From positions 558,001 through 622,000 of the forward strand of contig NZ_CP133779.1 in assembly GCF_034347425.1 (NCBI RefSeq): a stretch of DNA of 64,000 nucleotides. The letters are read 5' to 3'. Source of the DNA: Undibacterium sp. CCC3.4 (lineage in GTDB: Bacteria; Pseudomonadota; Gammaproteobacteria; Burkholderiales; Burkholderiaceae_D). Shown one piece after another: positions 55,610 to 64,000 of this stretch (its first letter is position 1; each line of letters opens with the position of its first letter). Under the pieces are notes generated by a model. The model was not told the origin of the DNA, did no database searches, and worked only from the letters and a program-made list of their open reading frames with translations. The position numbers and the translations under genes were made by a program.

Positions 55610-56002
55610 TCAATCGCGCCGTAGCTGGACGATCAAATCTTCGATCAAATAACGCTGATGCGCCGGCAGGGCTTGGATTTTTTGCGCCAGAATGATCATT
55701 TCAGGGGTAGGTGGCAAGAGTTCGATTTTCTTGCTTTCATCTAAAGCAGAAGGTGGTGGGCCATAGTGTAGCCAGTGCTCTTCTACCCCTAGCCAGATGG
55801 CGATGGTGTGCAATTTGTCACTGCGCGGAATCGCCCTACCGGTCAGCCATTTGTGCGCGGTCTGGGGGGAAATCGATTCGCCTTTGTAGCGTAAATTAAA
55901 ACGCAAAGCGAGTTCGGTCGCGCCTCGGACTGGCTCTGGACTGCGTCGCAAAGCCACCTCGAGACGCTTGGAAAACAGTGCTCTTTTTTCATGGGTAGAC
56001 AT
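55610..56002 (-). CDS. XRE-like helix-turn-helix transcriptional regulator
   Basis: 130 residues. Residues about 5-75 contain a lambda-repressor-type helix-turn-helix (ATELALRFNLRYKGESISPQTAHKWLTGRAIPRSDKLHTIAIWLGVEEHWLHYG). The C-terminal 40 residues are helical (MIILAQKIQALPAHQRYLIEDLIVQL), likely for dimerisation. Proteins like this are common single regulators in Burkholderiales. Targets unknown. Confidence 0.85.
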   Translation of the reverse strand: MSTHEKRALFSKRLEVALRRSPEPVRGATELALRFNLRYKGESISPQTAHKWLTGRAIPRSDKLHTIAIWLGVEEHWLHYGPPPSALDESKKIELLPPTPEMIILAQKIQALPAHQRYLIEDLIVQLRRD

Positions 56003-56212
56003 AGGCCTATTTTGCGGCAGCCGTGCGAATTGTTGTCAACTTTCAACGACATTATTAACGCTAACTGGCAATAAACAAGAGAATCACCAGGAGAGGGGTG
56101 GATTTCGCCTGCTCGAAGTCAAAAGATTCGTGTAAAGTACGCGGTGGCAGCCCTTATCTGCGGCTGAGTAGGCGCTGGATGCCTCTTTTTTTTGTTTACT
56201 TTTCTCGTTTTT

Positions 56213-56656
56213 ATGGCACGCCTGACACTACATTTTCCGGAAGACCAGTTTTATTACACGACCCAATTAACCGTGCGGGTAACCGATATCAACGGTGCTA
56301 ATCACCTCGGCAACGACTCGATGATTTCCATGATTTCTGAAGCGCGCGCGCGCTTTCTGTATGACTTCGGCATACGCGAAACTGGTCTCGATGGCATCGG
56401 CATCATCGTCACCGATCTGGCCACGACATATAAGGCAGAAGCCCACGCGCGTGACCAGTTACAGTTTGAAGTGGGCGTGATGGATTTCAACCGCTACGGC
56501 GGCGACATCACGTTTCGCATCACGCGACCGGCCGATGGTGCCCTGATTGCGATGGCAAAATCTGGCTTTGTGTTTTTTAATTATGCTAAAGCGGCAGTGA
56601 TGGCCATGCCGCCCATATTCAGTGACAAATTTTCCCGCGTCAATCACATCGACTGA
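56213..56656 (+). CDS. Acyl-CoA thioesterase-like (hotdog-fold) protein
   Basis: 147 residues from the ATG at 56213. The 4HBT pattern is visible: QLTVRVTDINGANHLGNDSMISMISEARARFLYDFG, with the aspartate and histidine of the active-site helix, then VTDLATTYKAEA and GFVFFNYAKAAV. It would hydrolyse a small acyl-CoA in the cytoplasm. The DUF1304 gene follows by 34 bp on the same strand. Confidence 0.82.
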   Translation: MARLTLHFPEDQFYYTTQLTVRVTDINGANHLGNDSMISMISEARARFLYDFGIRETGLDGIGIIVTDLATTYKAEAHARDQLQFEVGVMDFNRYGGDITFRITRPADGALIAMAKSGFVFFNYAKAAVMAMPPIFSDKFSRVNHID

Positions 56657-56690
56657 TCGCGCTACGCTACTTCTCTCAGAAAGTTCACTC

Positions 56691-57047
56691 ATGCTGTTAC
56701 TTGCCAATATTGTGGTCGCCTTGCTGGCGATCTTGCACGTCTATATTCTGATCTTGGAAATGTTCCTGTGGGAAAAGCCGGCCGGTTTGCGCGCATTCCG
56801 TCAAACGCCGGCGTCCGCGGCAGCGAGCAAGGTCTTGGCTGCCAATCAGGGTTTGTATAATGGTTTTCTGGCAGCCGGCTTGGTCTGGAGCTTGCTGGCA
56901 CAATCAGGCGGGCAAGACATCAAGGTATTTTTTCTTGGCTGCGTGTTGGTGGCCGGTTTGTATGGCGCGGCCACAGTTGGACGTAAAATTCTTTTCGTTC
57001 AAGCCATCCCGGCGCTGACCGGTCTGGCCTTGTTGCTGGCAGCCTGA
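56691..57047 (+). CDS. DUF1304 small membrane protein
   Basis: 118 residues from the ATG at 56691, four predicted membrane helices. Family features: ILHVYILILEMFLWEKPAGLRAF near the start and the NQGLYNGFLAAGLVWSL block. Inner-membrane protein of unknown role. Convergent with the LOG-family gene, stops 4 bp apart. Confidence 0.9.
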   Translation: MLLLANIVVALLAILHVYILILEMFLWEKPAGLRAFRQTPASAAASKVLAANQGLYNGFLAAGLVWSLLAQSGGQDIKVFFLGCVLVAGLYGAATVGRKILFVQAIPALTGLALLLAA

Positions 57048-57051
57048 AGCC

Positions 57052-57789
57052 TCACAAGTAGAGCATGCGTGCACGTTCGTCATCAGACGGTTCGAGCTCG
57101 CGTGCTTCGTAAAATGCAAAGATGGCTTCGATGATGTTGACCGGCTCATCGATCAGTTGTACCAGATCGAGGTCGGCGGCGGCGATCATGCCATTGCCGA
57201 CCATCTGGTCTTTCAACCATTCCAAGTAGCCGCCCCAGAACGTGGTACCAACCAAGATCACTGGAATGCGGCGAGTTTTACCGGTTTGTATCAAGGTCAG
57301 CACTTCGCTGAACTCATCCATGGTACCGAAACCGCCGGGAAAGACCACATAGGCGTCGGCGTATTTGACGAAGGCGACTTTACGAGCAAAGAAATGGCGA
57401 AATGTCAGGCTGATGTTTTGCCATGGGTTGCTGCGCTGTTCATGCGGCAATTCGATATTGAGCCCGACCGAGGGCGAGGGACCGTCGAAAGCGCCCTTGT
57501 TGGCCGCTTCCATAATGCCAGGACCGCCGCCGGAAATGACGGCAAAGCCTTCATCCGAAAGCCGACGCGCCAGCTCGACACAGCTTTGATAATAGCCGCT
57601 CTCAGGCGAGATGCGGGCCGAGCCGAAGATGCTCACCGCTGGACGGATGTTAGAAAGCCGTTCGGCGGAGTCGATAAATTCTGCCATAATCGTGAACATA
57701 TGCCACGATTCGCGCGCCTTTAAGGCCGTCGCCTTATCTTTATCGATAATTTGGCGCAACCTTGTCACACTTTTTCTGTTTTCACTCAT
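57052..57789 (-). CDS. LOG-family protein (nucleotide 5'-monophosphate phosphoribohydrolase-like)
   Basis: 245 residues from the ATG at 57789. The family motifs GGGPGIMEAANKGA and PGGFGTMDEFSEVL (catalytic arginine/glutamate region) are intact. Enzymes of this family split cytokinin or other nucleoside monophosphates to base and ribose phosphate. The start codon abuts that of the divergent polA gene with no base between, so both 5' regions overlap the other gene. Confidence 0.88.
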   Translation of the reverse strand: MSENRKSVTRLRQIIDKDKATALKARESWHMFTIMAEFIDSAERLSNIRPAVSIFGSARISPESGYYQSCVELARRLSDEGFAVISGGGPGIMEAANKGAFDGPSPSVGLNIELPHEQRSNPWQNISLTFRHFFARKVAFVKYADAYVVFPGGFGTMDEFSEVLTLIQTGKTRRIPVILVGTTFWGGYLEWLKDQMVGNGMIAAADLDLVQLIDEPVNIIEAIFAFYEARELEPSDDERARMLYL

Positions 57790-60561
57790 ATGCAAAATAC
57801 CTTGTTGTTAGTCGATGGCTCGAGCTATCTGTACCGCGCCTTTCATGCCATGCCTGACCTGCGCAATCCGCAGGGCGAGCCGACCGGTGCCATTTACGGC
57901 ATGATCAATATGTTGCGGCGTCTGCGCAGCGATTATCCGGCAGCATACATGGCTTGTGTATTTGATGCAAAAGGGAAGACTTTCCGTGATGACCTGTACC
58001 CAGAGTACAAGGCGCAACGCGCACCTATGCCGGACGATTTACGTTTGCAAATAGAACCGATTCATGCCGCCGTCACGGCCATGGGTTGGCCGATCCTGAT
58101 GGTCGAAGGGGTGGAGGCCGATGATGTGATCGGCACCCTGTGTGTGGCTGCCAGTGAACTCGGCATGAAAACGGTGGTATCGACCGGGGATAAGGATTTG
58201 GCTCAGTTGGTCAATGCGAATGTCACGCTGATTAATACCATGAGCAATGAAACGCTCGATGAAGCCGCCGTATTGAGCAAATTCGGCGTGCCGCCGAATC
58301 GCATCATCGATTACCTCAGCCTGATCGGCGACACCGTCGATAATGTCCCGGGGGTGAGCAAGTGCGGCCCGAAAACGGCCGTCAAGTGGCTGGCCGAGTA
58401 TGACAGCCTCGAGGGTGTGATCGCCCATGCCAGTGCCATCAAGGGCGTGGTCGGCGACCATCTGCGCGCCGCGCTCGAGTGGTTGCCGCAAGCACGTGCG
58501 CTCATCACCGTAAAGACCGATTGCGACCTCAGCGCCCACTATGCCTCAATTCCAGCCAGCCTGACGGCGCAGCCGGAAAGTAAGGAAGCCATGCTGGCTT
58601 TTTTCAGCCGCTATGGTTTCAAATCGTGGTTACGTGAATTGAGTGGTGACGCCACGGCCGGTGCCACTCCGCTCAATCCGGCGGCGGCCGGTAATACACC
58701 GGTACAGGCCGGCTTGTTTGCCGAAGCGGCTGCCGGTGCGACGCTGCCGACAGCAATAAAAAATTATGAAACTATTTTGACCGAGGCGGCGCTCGATGCC
58801 TGGATCGTGCGCATTCGTGCCGCCAAGCTGACGGCCGTCGATACCGAAACCACTTCGCTCGAACCGATGACGGCACAATTGGTCGGCATTTCACTTTGCT
58901 GCGAGGTCGGTCACGCGGCCTACATCCCGGTAGCGCACCAGTATGCCGATGCGCCGACGCAGTTGTCGCGCGCGCTGGTATTGGAAAAACTCCGGCCTTG
59001 GCTGGAAGATGCCGGCGCCGCTAAGCTCGGTCAGAATCTCAAATACGATAGCCATATTTTTGCCAACCATGGCATCCTCTTGCGCGGTATCGCCCACGAC
59101 ACGCTGCTGCAATCCTATGTGTTCGAATCACATAAGGCGCATGATATGGATAGCCTGGCGCTGCGCCACCTCGGTAAGAAAACCATCAGCTTTGCCGAAG
59201 TCTGCGGCAAAGGGGCGGCACAAATTTGTTTCGACCAAGTCGAGATTGGCCGCGCCACTGAGTATGCGGCCGAAGATGCCGATATCACGCTGCAATTGCA
59301 CCTGGCGATGTGGCCGGAAATCGAACCCGATCCGAAATTGCTGCGCGTATATCGCACGATAGAATTGCCGACTTCGGTGGTGTTACAAAAGATAGAACGC
59401 AATGGCGTACTGATTTCCAAAGAGCTGTTGGCGACGCAATCGAATGAGCTCGGCAAGCGTTTGCTCGAACTCGAACAACGCGCCTATGAGTTGGCGGAAC
59501 AGCCTTTCAATCTGAATTCACCAAAACAATTGGGCGAAATTTTCTTTGGCAAGCTCGGTCTGCCGGTCGTGAAGAAAACCCCTTCAGGCGCGCCCTCGAC
59601 CGATGAGGAAGTGCTGCAAAAGTTGGCCGAAGATTATCCGCTGCCGAAGGTGTTGTTGGAATACCGCGGGCTGGCCAAACTGAAGTCGACCTATACCGAT
59701 AAATTGCCGAAGATGCTTAATCTTGCCACCGGCCGCGTGCATACCAATTACGCCCAAGCGGTGGCAGTGACCGGGCGCTTGGCTTCGAATGATCCGAATC
59801 TGCAAAATATCCCGGTGCGCAGCGCCGAAGGCCGGCGCATACGCGAAGCTTTCATCGCCGCCCCCGGCCATGTGCTGGTGTCGGCCGATTATTCACAGAT
59901 AGAATTGCGCATCATGGCGCATATTTCGGGCGATGCCAGTTTGTTGGCCGCATTTGCCAATGGCGAGGATATTCATCGCGCCACGGCGGCAGAAATTTTC
60001 GGTGTGGCGCTGGCAGAAGTCAGCAGCGAGCAACGGCGCTATGCCAAGGTGATCAATTTTGGTCTGATTTACGGCATGAGCGCCTTCGGTTTGGCCGGCA
60101 ACCTCGGTATAGAACGGGCCGCGGCACAAAGTTATATCGATAAGTATTTTCAACGCTACCCGGGCGTGGCGCAGTATATGGCCGATACGCGGGTCAAGGC
60201 CAAGGCGCACGGCTATGTGGAAACCGTGTTCGGACGGCGCTTGTGGCTGGCCGAAATCAATTCGGCCAATGGCCCGCGTCGTCAGGGTGCCGAACGCGCC
60301 GCCATCAATGCGCCTATGCAGGGTACGGCAGCCGATCTGATCAAGCTGGCGATGATTGCCGTGCAAGATTGGTTAGAGCGCGATGGTTTGCACAGTAAAA
60401 TGATTATGCAGGTACACGATGAATTGGTGCTCGAGGTACCACAGGCGGAACTCGAACTGGTGCAACGCAAATTGCCGGAACTGATGGCAGGCGCGGCGAG
60501 CCTCGATGTGCCATTGTTGGCCGAAGTAGGGGTGGGAAATAATTGGGAAGAGGCGCACTGA
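57790..60561 (+). CDS. polA: DNA polymerase I
   Basis: 923 residues, full length. The 5'-3' exonuclease domain begins MQNTLLLVDGSSYLYRAF and contains VEADDVIGTL and GDTVDNVPGV. The 3'-5' proofreading domain has an intact VDTETTSLEP and the YAAEDADITLQLH motif. The polymerase domain shows SADYSQIELRIMAH (motif A), RRYAKVINFGLIYGMSAFG (motif B) and MQVHDELVLEV (motif C). It fills gaps in repair and removes Okazaki primers. Start at 57790; no clear ribosome site is visible upstream. Confidence 0.97.
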   Translation: MQNTLLLVDGSSYLYRAFHAMPDLRNPQGEPTGAIYGMINMLRRLRSDYPAAYMACVFDAKGKTFRDDLYPEYKAQRAPMPDDLRLQIEPIHAAVTAMGWPILMVEGVEADDVIGTLCVAASELGMKTVVSTGDKDLAQLVNANVTLINTMSNETLDEAAVLSKFGVPPNRIIDYLSLIGDTVDNVPGVSKCGPKTAVKWLAEYDSLEGVIAHASAIKGVVGDHLRAALEWLPQARALITVKTDCDLSAHYASIPASLTAQPESKEAMLAFFSRYGFKSWLRELSGDATAGATPLNPAAAGNTPVQAGLFAEAAAGATLPTAIKNYETILTEAALDAWIVRIRAAKLTAVDTETTSLEPMTAQLVGISLCCEVGHAAYIPVAHQYADAPTQLSRALVLEKLRPWLEDAGAAKLGQNLKYDSHIFANHGILLRGIAHDTLLQSYVFESHKAHDMDSLALRHLGKKTISFAEVCGKGAAQICFDQVEIGRATEYAAEDADITLQLHLAMWPEIEPDPKLLRVYRTIELPTSVVLQKIERNGVLISKELLATQSNELGKRLLELEQRAYELAEQPFNLNSPKQLGEIFFGKLGLPVVKKTPSGAPSTDEEVLQKLAEDYPLPKVLLEYRGLAKLKSTYTDKLPKMLNLATGRVHTNYAQAVAVTGRLASNDPNLQNIPVRSAEGRRIREAFIAAPGHVLVSADYSQIELRIMAHISGDASLLAAFANGEDIHRATAAEIFGVALAEVSSEQRRYAKVINFGLIYGMSAFGLAGNLGIERAAAQSYIDKYFQRYPGVAQYMADTRVKAKAHGYVETVFGRRLWLAEINSANGPRRQGAERAAINAPMQGTAADLIKLAMIAVQDWLERDGLHSKMIMQVHDELVLEVPQAELELVQRKLPELMAGAASLDVPLLAEVGVGNNWEEAH

Positions 60562-60643
60562 CGAGCGGGCGACGGTGGGCGGGCGGCGCTTCCATCGTTG
60601 CCGATCCGCCACGCCATGCTGCGCTCAAGTCCATCTATGCAAT

Positions 60644-61042
60644 TCAGTCGTCGGCAGCAAAATTGAGTTCGATGCCATTGCCCAGCGGGTCGCTGAAAAA
60701 CACTTGCCATTGCGTCGCAAAGCCTGGGCTGGCGGCGATTTCAGCAGCGCGCCAAACGATGCCATCTTGGCTCAGACGCGCGCACATGGCGGCACGCTCG
60801 CTGCAATGAAATGCCGTATGGTCGAAGCTGCTTTTGAGAGCACTCTGACGGCTTTCGCCGGCGCGATTGGGCGACAAGTGCAGCACCGCTTGGTCGCCGG
60901 CGTAGAGCCAGTAACCGGCGTTGCTCAGTGGTGGCCGTGGACCATCTTGTAAGCCGACATAGCGCTGGTAAAACTGCGCCAGTTCGAGCAATTGCTGCGG
61001 TGTGCCGCGTAAGTTGTAGTGACTCAATGACAATGCTGGCAT
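60644..61042 (-). CDS. VOC-family (glyoxalase-like) protein
   Basis: 132 residues. The two beta-alpha-beta halves of the VOC fold can be seen: LSHYNLRGTPQQLLELAQFYQRYVGL at the start, with a metal-ligand histidine, DHTAFHC in the middle and FFSDPLGNGIELNF at the end with the typical glutamate. Cytoplasmic, substrate unknown. Downstream of the mtgA gene group on the same strand. Confidence 0.85.
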   Translation of the reverse strand: MPALSLSHYNLRGTPQQLLELAQFYQRYVGLQDGPRPPLSNAGYWLYAGDQAVLHLSPNRAGESRQSALKSSFDHTAFHCSERAAMCARLSQDGIVWRAAEIAASPGFATQWQVFFSDPLGNGIELNFAADD

Positions 61043-61067
61043 GGCAGGTTTCCTTGCGGTGGGGATA

Positions 61068-61544
61068 TTATTTCGTGGTTTTTTGCTCGGCCCGGCTGAT
61101 CGCTTGGTCGAGGATTTTTTTGCTCATATCGGTATCGCTGCTGTCGGCTTGTGTGTCACTGACAACAACTGGATGCACGAAGCCTTGGGTGTCATGCAGT
61201 TTGACTGCTCGACTGGTCGGGTTCTGCGCGCTGCAGGCGGTATCGGAAAACACTGTCTTGCCATCGATTTGACAGCGGCGCACGCCGGATTCAAGCGTCA
61301 CCGGTGCTGCCATGCCGCCACCATCCGCGGTGGGTAAGCTGATTTTGAGGGTATCGGCGCCGCTGGCTTTTTTCAATTCATTGCCGATCACGCCGGCTGA
61401 ATGGCCCCAGCGCGCCAAGCTGTCTTGGAACGGCAGATGACCGTAGCGTATCGTGTAGAGAAAAGTCATGCCACCACCGGCCAGCAGCATGAAAAATACT
61501 GAAACGAAGAATAAATTCAAACCGCGTTGACGCTGTAAATTCAT
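61068..61544 (-). CDS. Membrane-anchored protein with DUF4124-like segment
   Basis: 158 residues. One N-terminal membrane helix (NLFFVSVFFMLLAGGGMTFLY) and a periplasmic part. The stretch VRRCQIDGKTVFSDTAC resembles DUF4124 domains, with two cysteines for a probable disulfide. Its start overlaps the mtgA stop (ATGA), so it belongs to the tonB-aroE-mtgA operon. Role unknown. Confidence 0.7.
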   Translation of the reverse strand: MNLQRQRGLNLFFVSVFFMLLAGGGMTFLYTIRYGHLPFQDSLARWGHSAGVIGNELKKASGADTLKISLPTADGGGMAAPVTLESGVRRCQIDGKTVFSDTACSAQNPTSRAVKLHDTQGFVHPVVVSDTQADSSDTDMSKKILDQAISRAEQKTTK

Positions 61545-62236
61545 GGGATTTCCGCATTATTAATTCGTCGAACAATGATCTCAGTGCGTCTTTGCAGATA
61601 GCCCGAGCCCTGATTTTTATCAAAATAGCGCGGTTTCGGCAGCATCACGGCCAAGCGCGCGGCTTGGGTCGAGCTCAGTGAGGCAGCATTGATACCGTAA
61701 TAATGTTGTGAGGCGGCTTCCGCACCAAAAACCCCGACACCCCATTCCACCACATTGAGATAAATTTCCAAGATGCGCTGCTTACTCATGCACATTTCGA
61801 GCATGTAGGTGATGATCAATTCCTGCCCCTTGCGCAAGTAGCTGCGCTGACCGGATAAGAATAAATTTTTCGCCAACTGCTGCGTGATGGTTGAACCGCC
61901 GGAGACGACTTTACCTTTTTTCTGGTTTTTTTCATACGCTTTTTGTAAGGCTTCCCAATCCACGCCTTCATGATCGACAAAACTATCGTCTTCAGAAGCG
62001 ATAACGGCATGCTTGAGGCGGTCGGAAATCCGCTTGTAAGGTACCCATTTATGCTGCAGCGTGGCGGCCGGATTTTTTTCCTGCAGGACGCTGAGCTGCT
62101 GGCGCATGAAGCTGGTGGAGGATGGATTGAAGTTGACCCACCAAGCGATCTGCACCAGAAAATATACTTGCAACAGCAGGACCAGCAGCAGGGGCACGCC
62201 GATCAGCCAAAACACACAGCGCCGCAAAAACTTCAT
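61541..62236 (-). CDS. mtgA: Monofunctional biosynthetic peptidoglycan transglycosylase
   Basis: 231 residues from the ATG at 62236, which overlaps the aroE stop (ATGA). One N-terminal membrane helix, then the GT51 domain: catalytic glutamate in AVIASEDDSFVDHEGVDWEA, GGSTITQQLAKNLFLS, KGQELIITYMLE and the second glutamate region ILEIYLNVVEWG. It polymerises lipid II glycan chains at the inner membrane. Confidence 0.95.
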   Translation of the reverse strand: MKFLRRCVFWLIGVPLLLVLLLQVYFLVQIAWWVNFNPSSTSFMRQQLSVLQEKNPAATLQHKWVPYKRISDRLKHAVIASEDDSFVDHEGVDWEALQKAYEKNQKKGKVVSGGSTITQQLAKNLFLSGQRSYLRKGQELIITYMLEMCMSKQRILEIYLNVVEWGVGVFGAEAASQHYYGINAASLSSTQAARLAVMLPKPRYFDKNQGSGYLQRRTEIIVRRINNAEIP

Positions 62237-63093
62237 GCGGCCACCGTGCGGTTCAATTCGGCCCGCATCTGCGCCAGTACCGCCGCCGTCTGCGGCCTTA
62301 CTCCGCGCCACAACAAGAAGGCTTCGGCCGCTTGTTCGACCAGCATGCCCAAGCCATCGCGCGCCGGTACGCCACACTGGCTAGCAAAGCATAAAAAGGC
62401 GCTCGGTACGGCAGCGTACATCATGTCGTAAGCCAGTTCGGCACCGGCAAACAAGCTCGCGGCCAGCGTCGGCATGCTGCCGTTGAGACTGGCCGAGGTA
62501 GCGTTGATGATGAGGTCAAAGCGGCCCTCGAGATTATCGAGTTGGCGCGCTTCAAGCGCGCTGCCGGGAGAAAATTGCTGCGCCAATTGCAGTAGTTCTT
62601 GGGCGGTGGCCAGCCTGCGATTGGCGATCACCAACTGCGCCGGGCCTTGCGCCAACAGCGGCAGCAGCGCGCCGCGCGCGGCGCCACCAGCGCCGAGTAA
62701 TAAGATACGTTTGCCGGTGATAACGATGCCTGCATTGGCGACGATATCGGTTACCAAACCGACCCCGTCGGTATTATCGCCGACCACGCCGGCTGGGCTG
62801 AAACTGAGGGTATTGACGGCGCCGGCGGCGGCGGCGCGCGCCGTCAGTTGATCGGCCAAGGCGCAGGCTTCGAGTTTAAACGGTACCGTAACATTGGCAC
62901 CTTTGACGCCGCGCGCGCGTAATTGCGCGACGCTGGCGGCAAAACCATCGAGTGGTGCCTGTAGGGTCTGATAAGTCAAATCTTGCCCGGTTTGGCGCGC
63001 GAACGCAGCGTGGATCGCCGGTGATTTGCTGTGGCTGACAGGATGACCGATGACGACATATTGATCAATTGAAGGAGTGGATGCAGTGTTCAC
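62233..63093 (-). CDS. aroE: Shikimate dehydrogenase
   Basis: 286 residues. Substrate site GHPVSHSKSPAIHAAF, catalytic lysine in NVTVPFKLEA, NTDGVGL, NADP-binding LLLGAGGAARGAL with the NRRLATA motif, and DGLGMLVEQAAEAF near the end. It reduces 3-dehydroshikimate in the aromatic amino-acid pathway. Overlaps both neighbours by four bases. Confidence 0.96.
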   Translation of the reverse strand: MNTASTPSIDQYVVIGHPVSHSKSPAIHAAFARQTGQDLTYQTLQAPLDGFAASVAQLRARGVKGANVTVPFKLEACALADQLTARAAAAGAVNTLSFSPAGVVGDNTDGVGLVTDIVANAGIVITGKRILLLGAGGAARGALLPLLAQGPAQLVIANRRLATAQELLQLAQQFSPGSALEARQLDNLEGRFDLIINATSASLNGSMPTLAASLFAGAELAYDMMYAAVPSAFLCFASQCGVPARDGLGMLVEQAAEAFLLWRGVRPQTAAVLAQMRAELNRTVAA

Positions 63094-63989
63094 TTATTTC
63101 CTCCCCGCAGTTCGGTTTCGAGTTGCTGTTCGCGGGTAAATTTGAAACGTGTGATCACGACCCATAAGTCATCTTTATCGTTAGAGCGCATATTCTGCGG
63201 AAATTTGCCAAATGGTGCGGCATGCCGGACGATGCGCAGTGCCGCTTTGTCGAGGGCTGGGTTGCCGGAGGATTTTTCTACTCGCGGGCCGCCATCTTTT
63301 TCATAGATGCTGCCATCTTGGAAGATGGGGATATAAATGATCAGTTCGCCATACAATTTTTTACCGTCTTTTTGCGGAAAATGCACGGTGCCGAAATCTT
63401 CCACGCGCTTTTGTAATTCTTTGTAATACATGGCGTAACCGACTTTTTGCGTGCTCGGTGTAATGAATGTTTTGCGTGGCCGTTTGTTTTGATCTTCGAT
63501 CGTTTGCGAGATTTCCGCCGCCATGCGTGCCAGCGCTTTACTGGTATCGCGATCGTCACTGCCTTGGCTAGGCGTGTGGCTGTCGTCGAGGCGGCGTTTT
63601 TCTTGTTGCGGCAGGCGGAAATTTTCGCGCCGCTGGGTTTGCGCGAGTAATTGCTGCTGTTGCTGTTCGAGTTCTTGGATACGACGGGTGGCCACGCGCA
63701 CGTTATCACCATCTTCGCTGCGTTGCATGTCGGGTAGCGGTGATTTGCTACGCCCGCTGTCATGCGCCCCACCACCATCAAGGTCAGCTTGTGCCAGCGC
63801 CTCGGCCTTGAGCGGTTTTTTATCATGTTTGGCATTGACCAGAATGACTTCGAGGCCGGGATCGACGGCGCGGCTTTCGGCCGGTGGTGGCGCGACAAAA
63901 TGTACCAACATGGCAGCGGCATGCAGTGCCACCGAAATGGCGACCGCAATACTCAATATCAAATGATCATGAATGAATTTGAAGCGCAT
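63090..63989 (-). CDS. TonB-family energy-transducing protein
   Basis: 299 residues. N-terminal membrane anchor (LILSIAVAISVALHAAAMLVHF), a long polar and coiled-coil region (IQELEQQQQQLLAQTQRRE), and a C-terminal TonB-like domain (YYKELQKRVEDFGTVHFPQ, GELIIYIPIFQDGSI, NPALDKAALRIVRHAAPFGKFP). It couples inner-membrane energy to outer-membrane transport, or has a related envelope role. First visible gene of the operon with aroE, mtgA and the DUF4124-like gene; the start lies 11 bp from the window edge. Confidence 0.88.
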   Translation of the reverse strand: MRFKFIHDHLILSIAVAISVALHAAAMLVHFVAPPPAESRAVDPGLEVILVNAKHDKKPLKAEALAQADLDGGGAHDSGRSKSPLPDMQRSEDGDNVRVATRRIQELEQQQQQLLAQTQRRENFRLPQQEKRRLDDSHTPSQGSDDRDTSKALARMAAEISQTIEDQNKRPRKTFITPSTQKVGYAMYYKELQKRVEDFGTVHFPQKDGKKLYGELIIYIPIFQDGSIYEKDGGPRVEKSSGNPALDKAALRIVRHAAPFGKFPQNMRSNDKDDLWVVITRFKFTREQQLETELRGGNK

Positions 63990-64000
63990 GGTAGCTGTCT

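Overview
The window looks like a chromosomal stretch of a betaproteobacterium, most likely Burkholderiales/Oxalobacteraceae (Undibacterium- or Janthinobacterium-like). The basis is the style of the housekeeping proteins (RecQ, UppP, PolA, AroE, MtgA, TrmB), a tonB-aroE-mtgA operon, a TolC/rhodanese/Pcm cluster and GC-rich coding usage. This assignment is by familiarity, not by a search.

Left part (1-35.9 kb) is ordinary, compact and GC-rich. It holds a FAH-family/LysR divergent pair, an ABC exporter and a periplasmic amidohydrolase. A run of envelope genes follows: a phosphoesterase lipoprotein, a di-haem peroxidase lipoprotein, a small lipoprotein, a 2OG-Fe(II) hydroxylase, a polysaccharide deacetylase and a DUF2252 protein. 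Next come tolC-rhodanese-pcm, a TetR regulator, uppP and recQ. From 19.8 to 27.0 kb lies a complete sucrose-utilisation locus of the sux type: LacI repressor, TonB-dependent receptor, amylosucrase and SUT/GPH-type permease. Its operators can be seen in the DNA, one of them overlapping a -35 box. A hydratase, trmB, a diguanylate cyclase and a four-gene two-component cluster (30.8-35.7 kb) close this part; one kinase of that cluster appears catalytically degenerate.

Central part (36.0-54.15 kb) is an AT-rich accessory island. It carries four full 1374-bp copies of one IS3-family element (two in each orientation), one 371-bp internally deleted derivative and a second IS3-family element. Each full copy is bounded by a 3-bp target duplication and each interrupts a gene. 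Removing the IS plus one duplication restores an open frame in all four cases. The restored genes are a CHASE-PAS histidine kinase (partner of an intact FixJ-like regulator), a Sel1-repeat membrane protein, a 661-residue GHKL-ATPase/PD-(D/E)XK nuclease fusion, and a 384-residue PIN-domain protein 14 bp downstream of that fusion. With an intact HEPN (Apea-like) protein, the ATPase-nuclease plus PIN pair is the best candidate here for a poorly described, probably anti-phage, system that has been silenced by IS insertion.

Right part (54.2-64 kb) begins with tRNA-Gly(CCC). A small graveyard follows: an orphan BrnA-type antitoxin, the decayed tail of a RelE-like toxin and a 236-bp fold-back MITE-like element set into what looks like an IS200/IS605-type terminal hairpin. 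Housekeeping genes then resume: an XRE regulator, thioesterase, DUF1304, LOG family, polA, a VOC protein and the tonB-aroE-mtgA operon.
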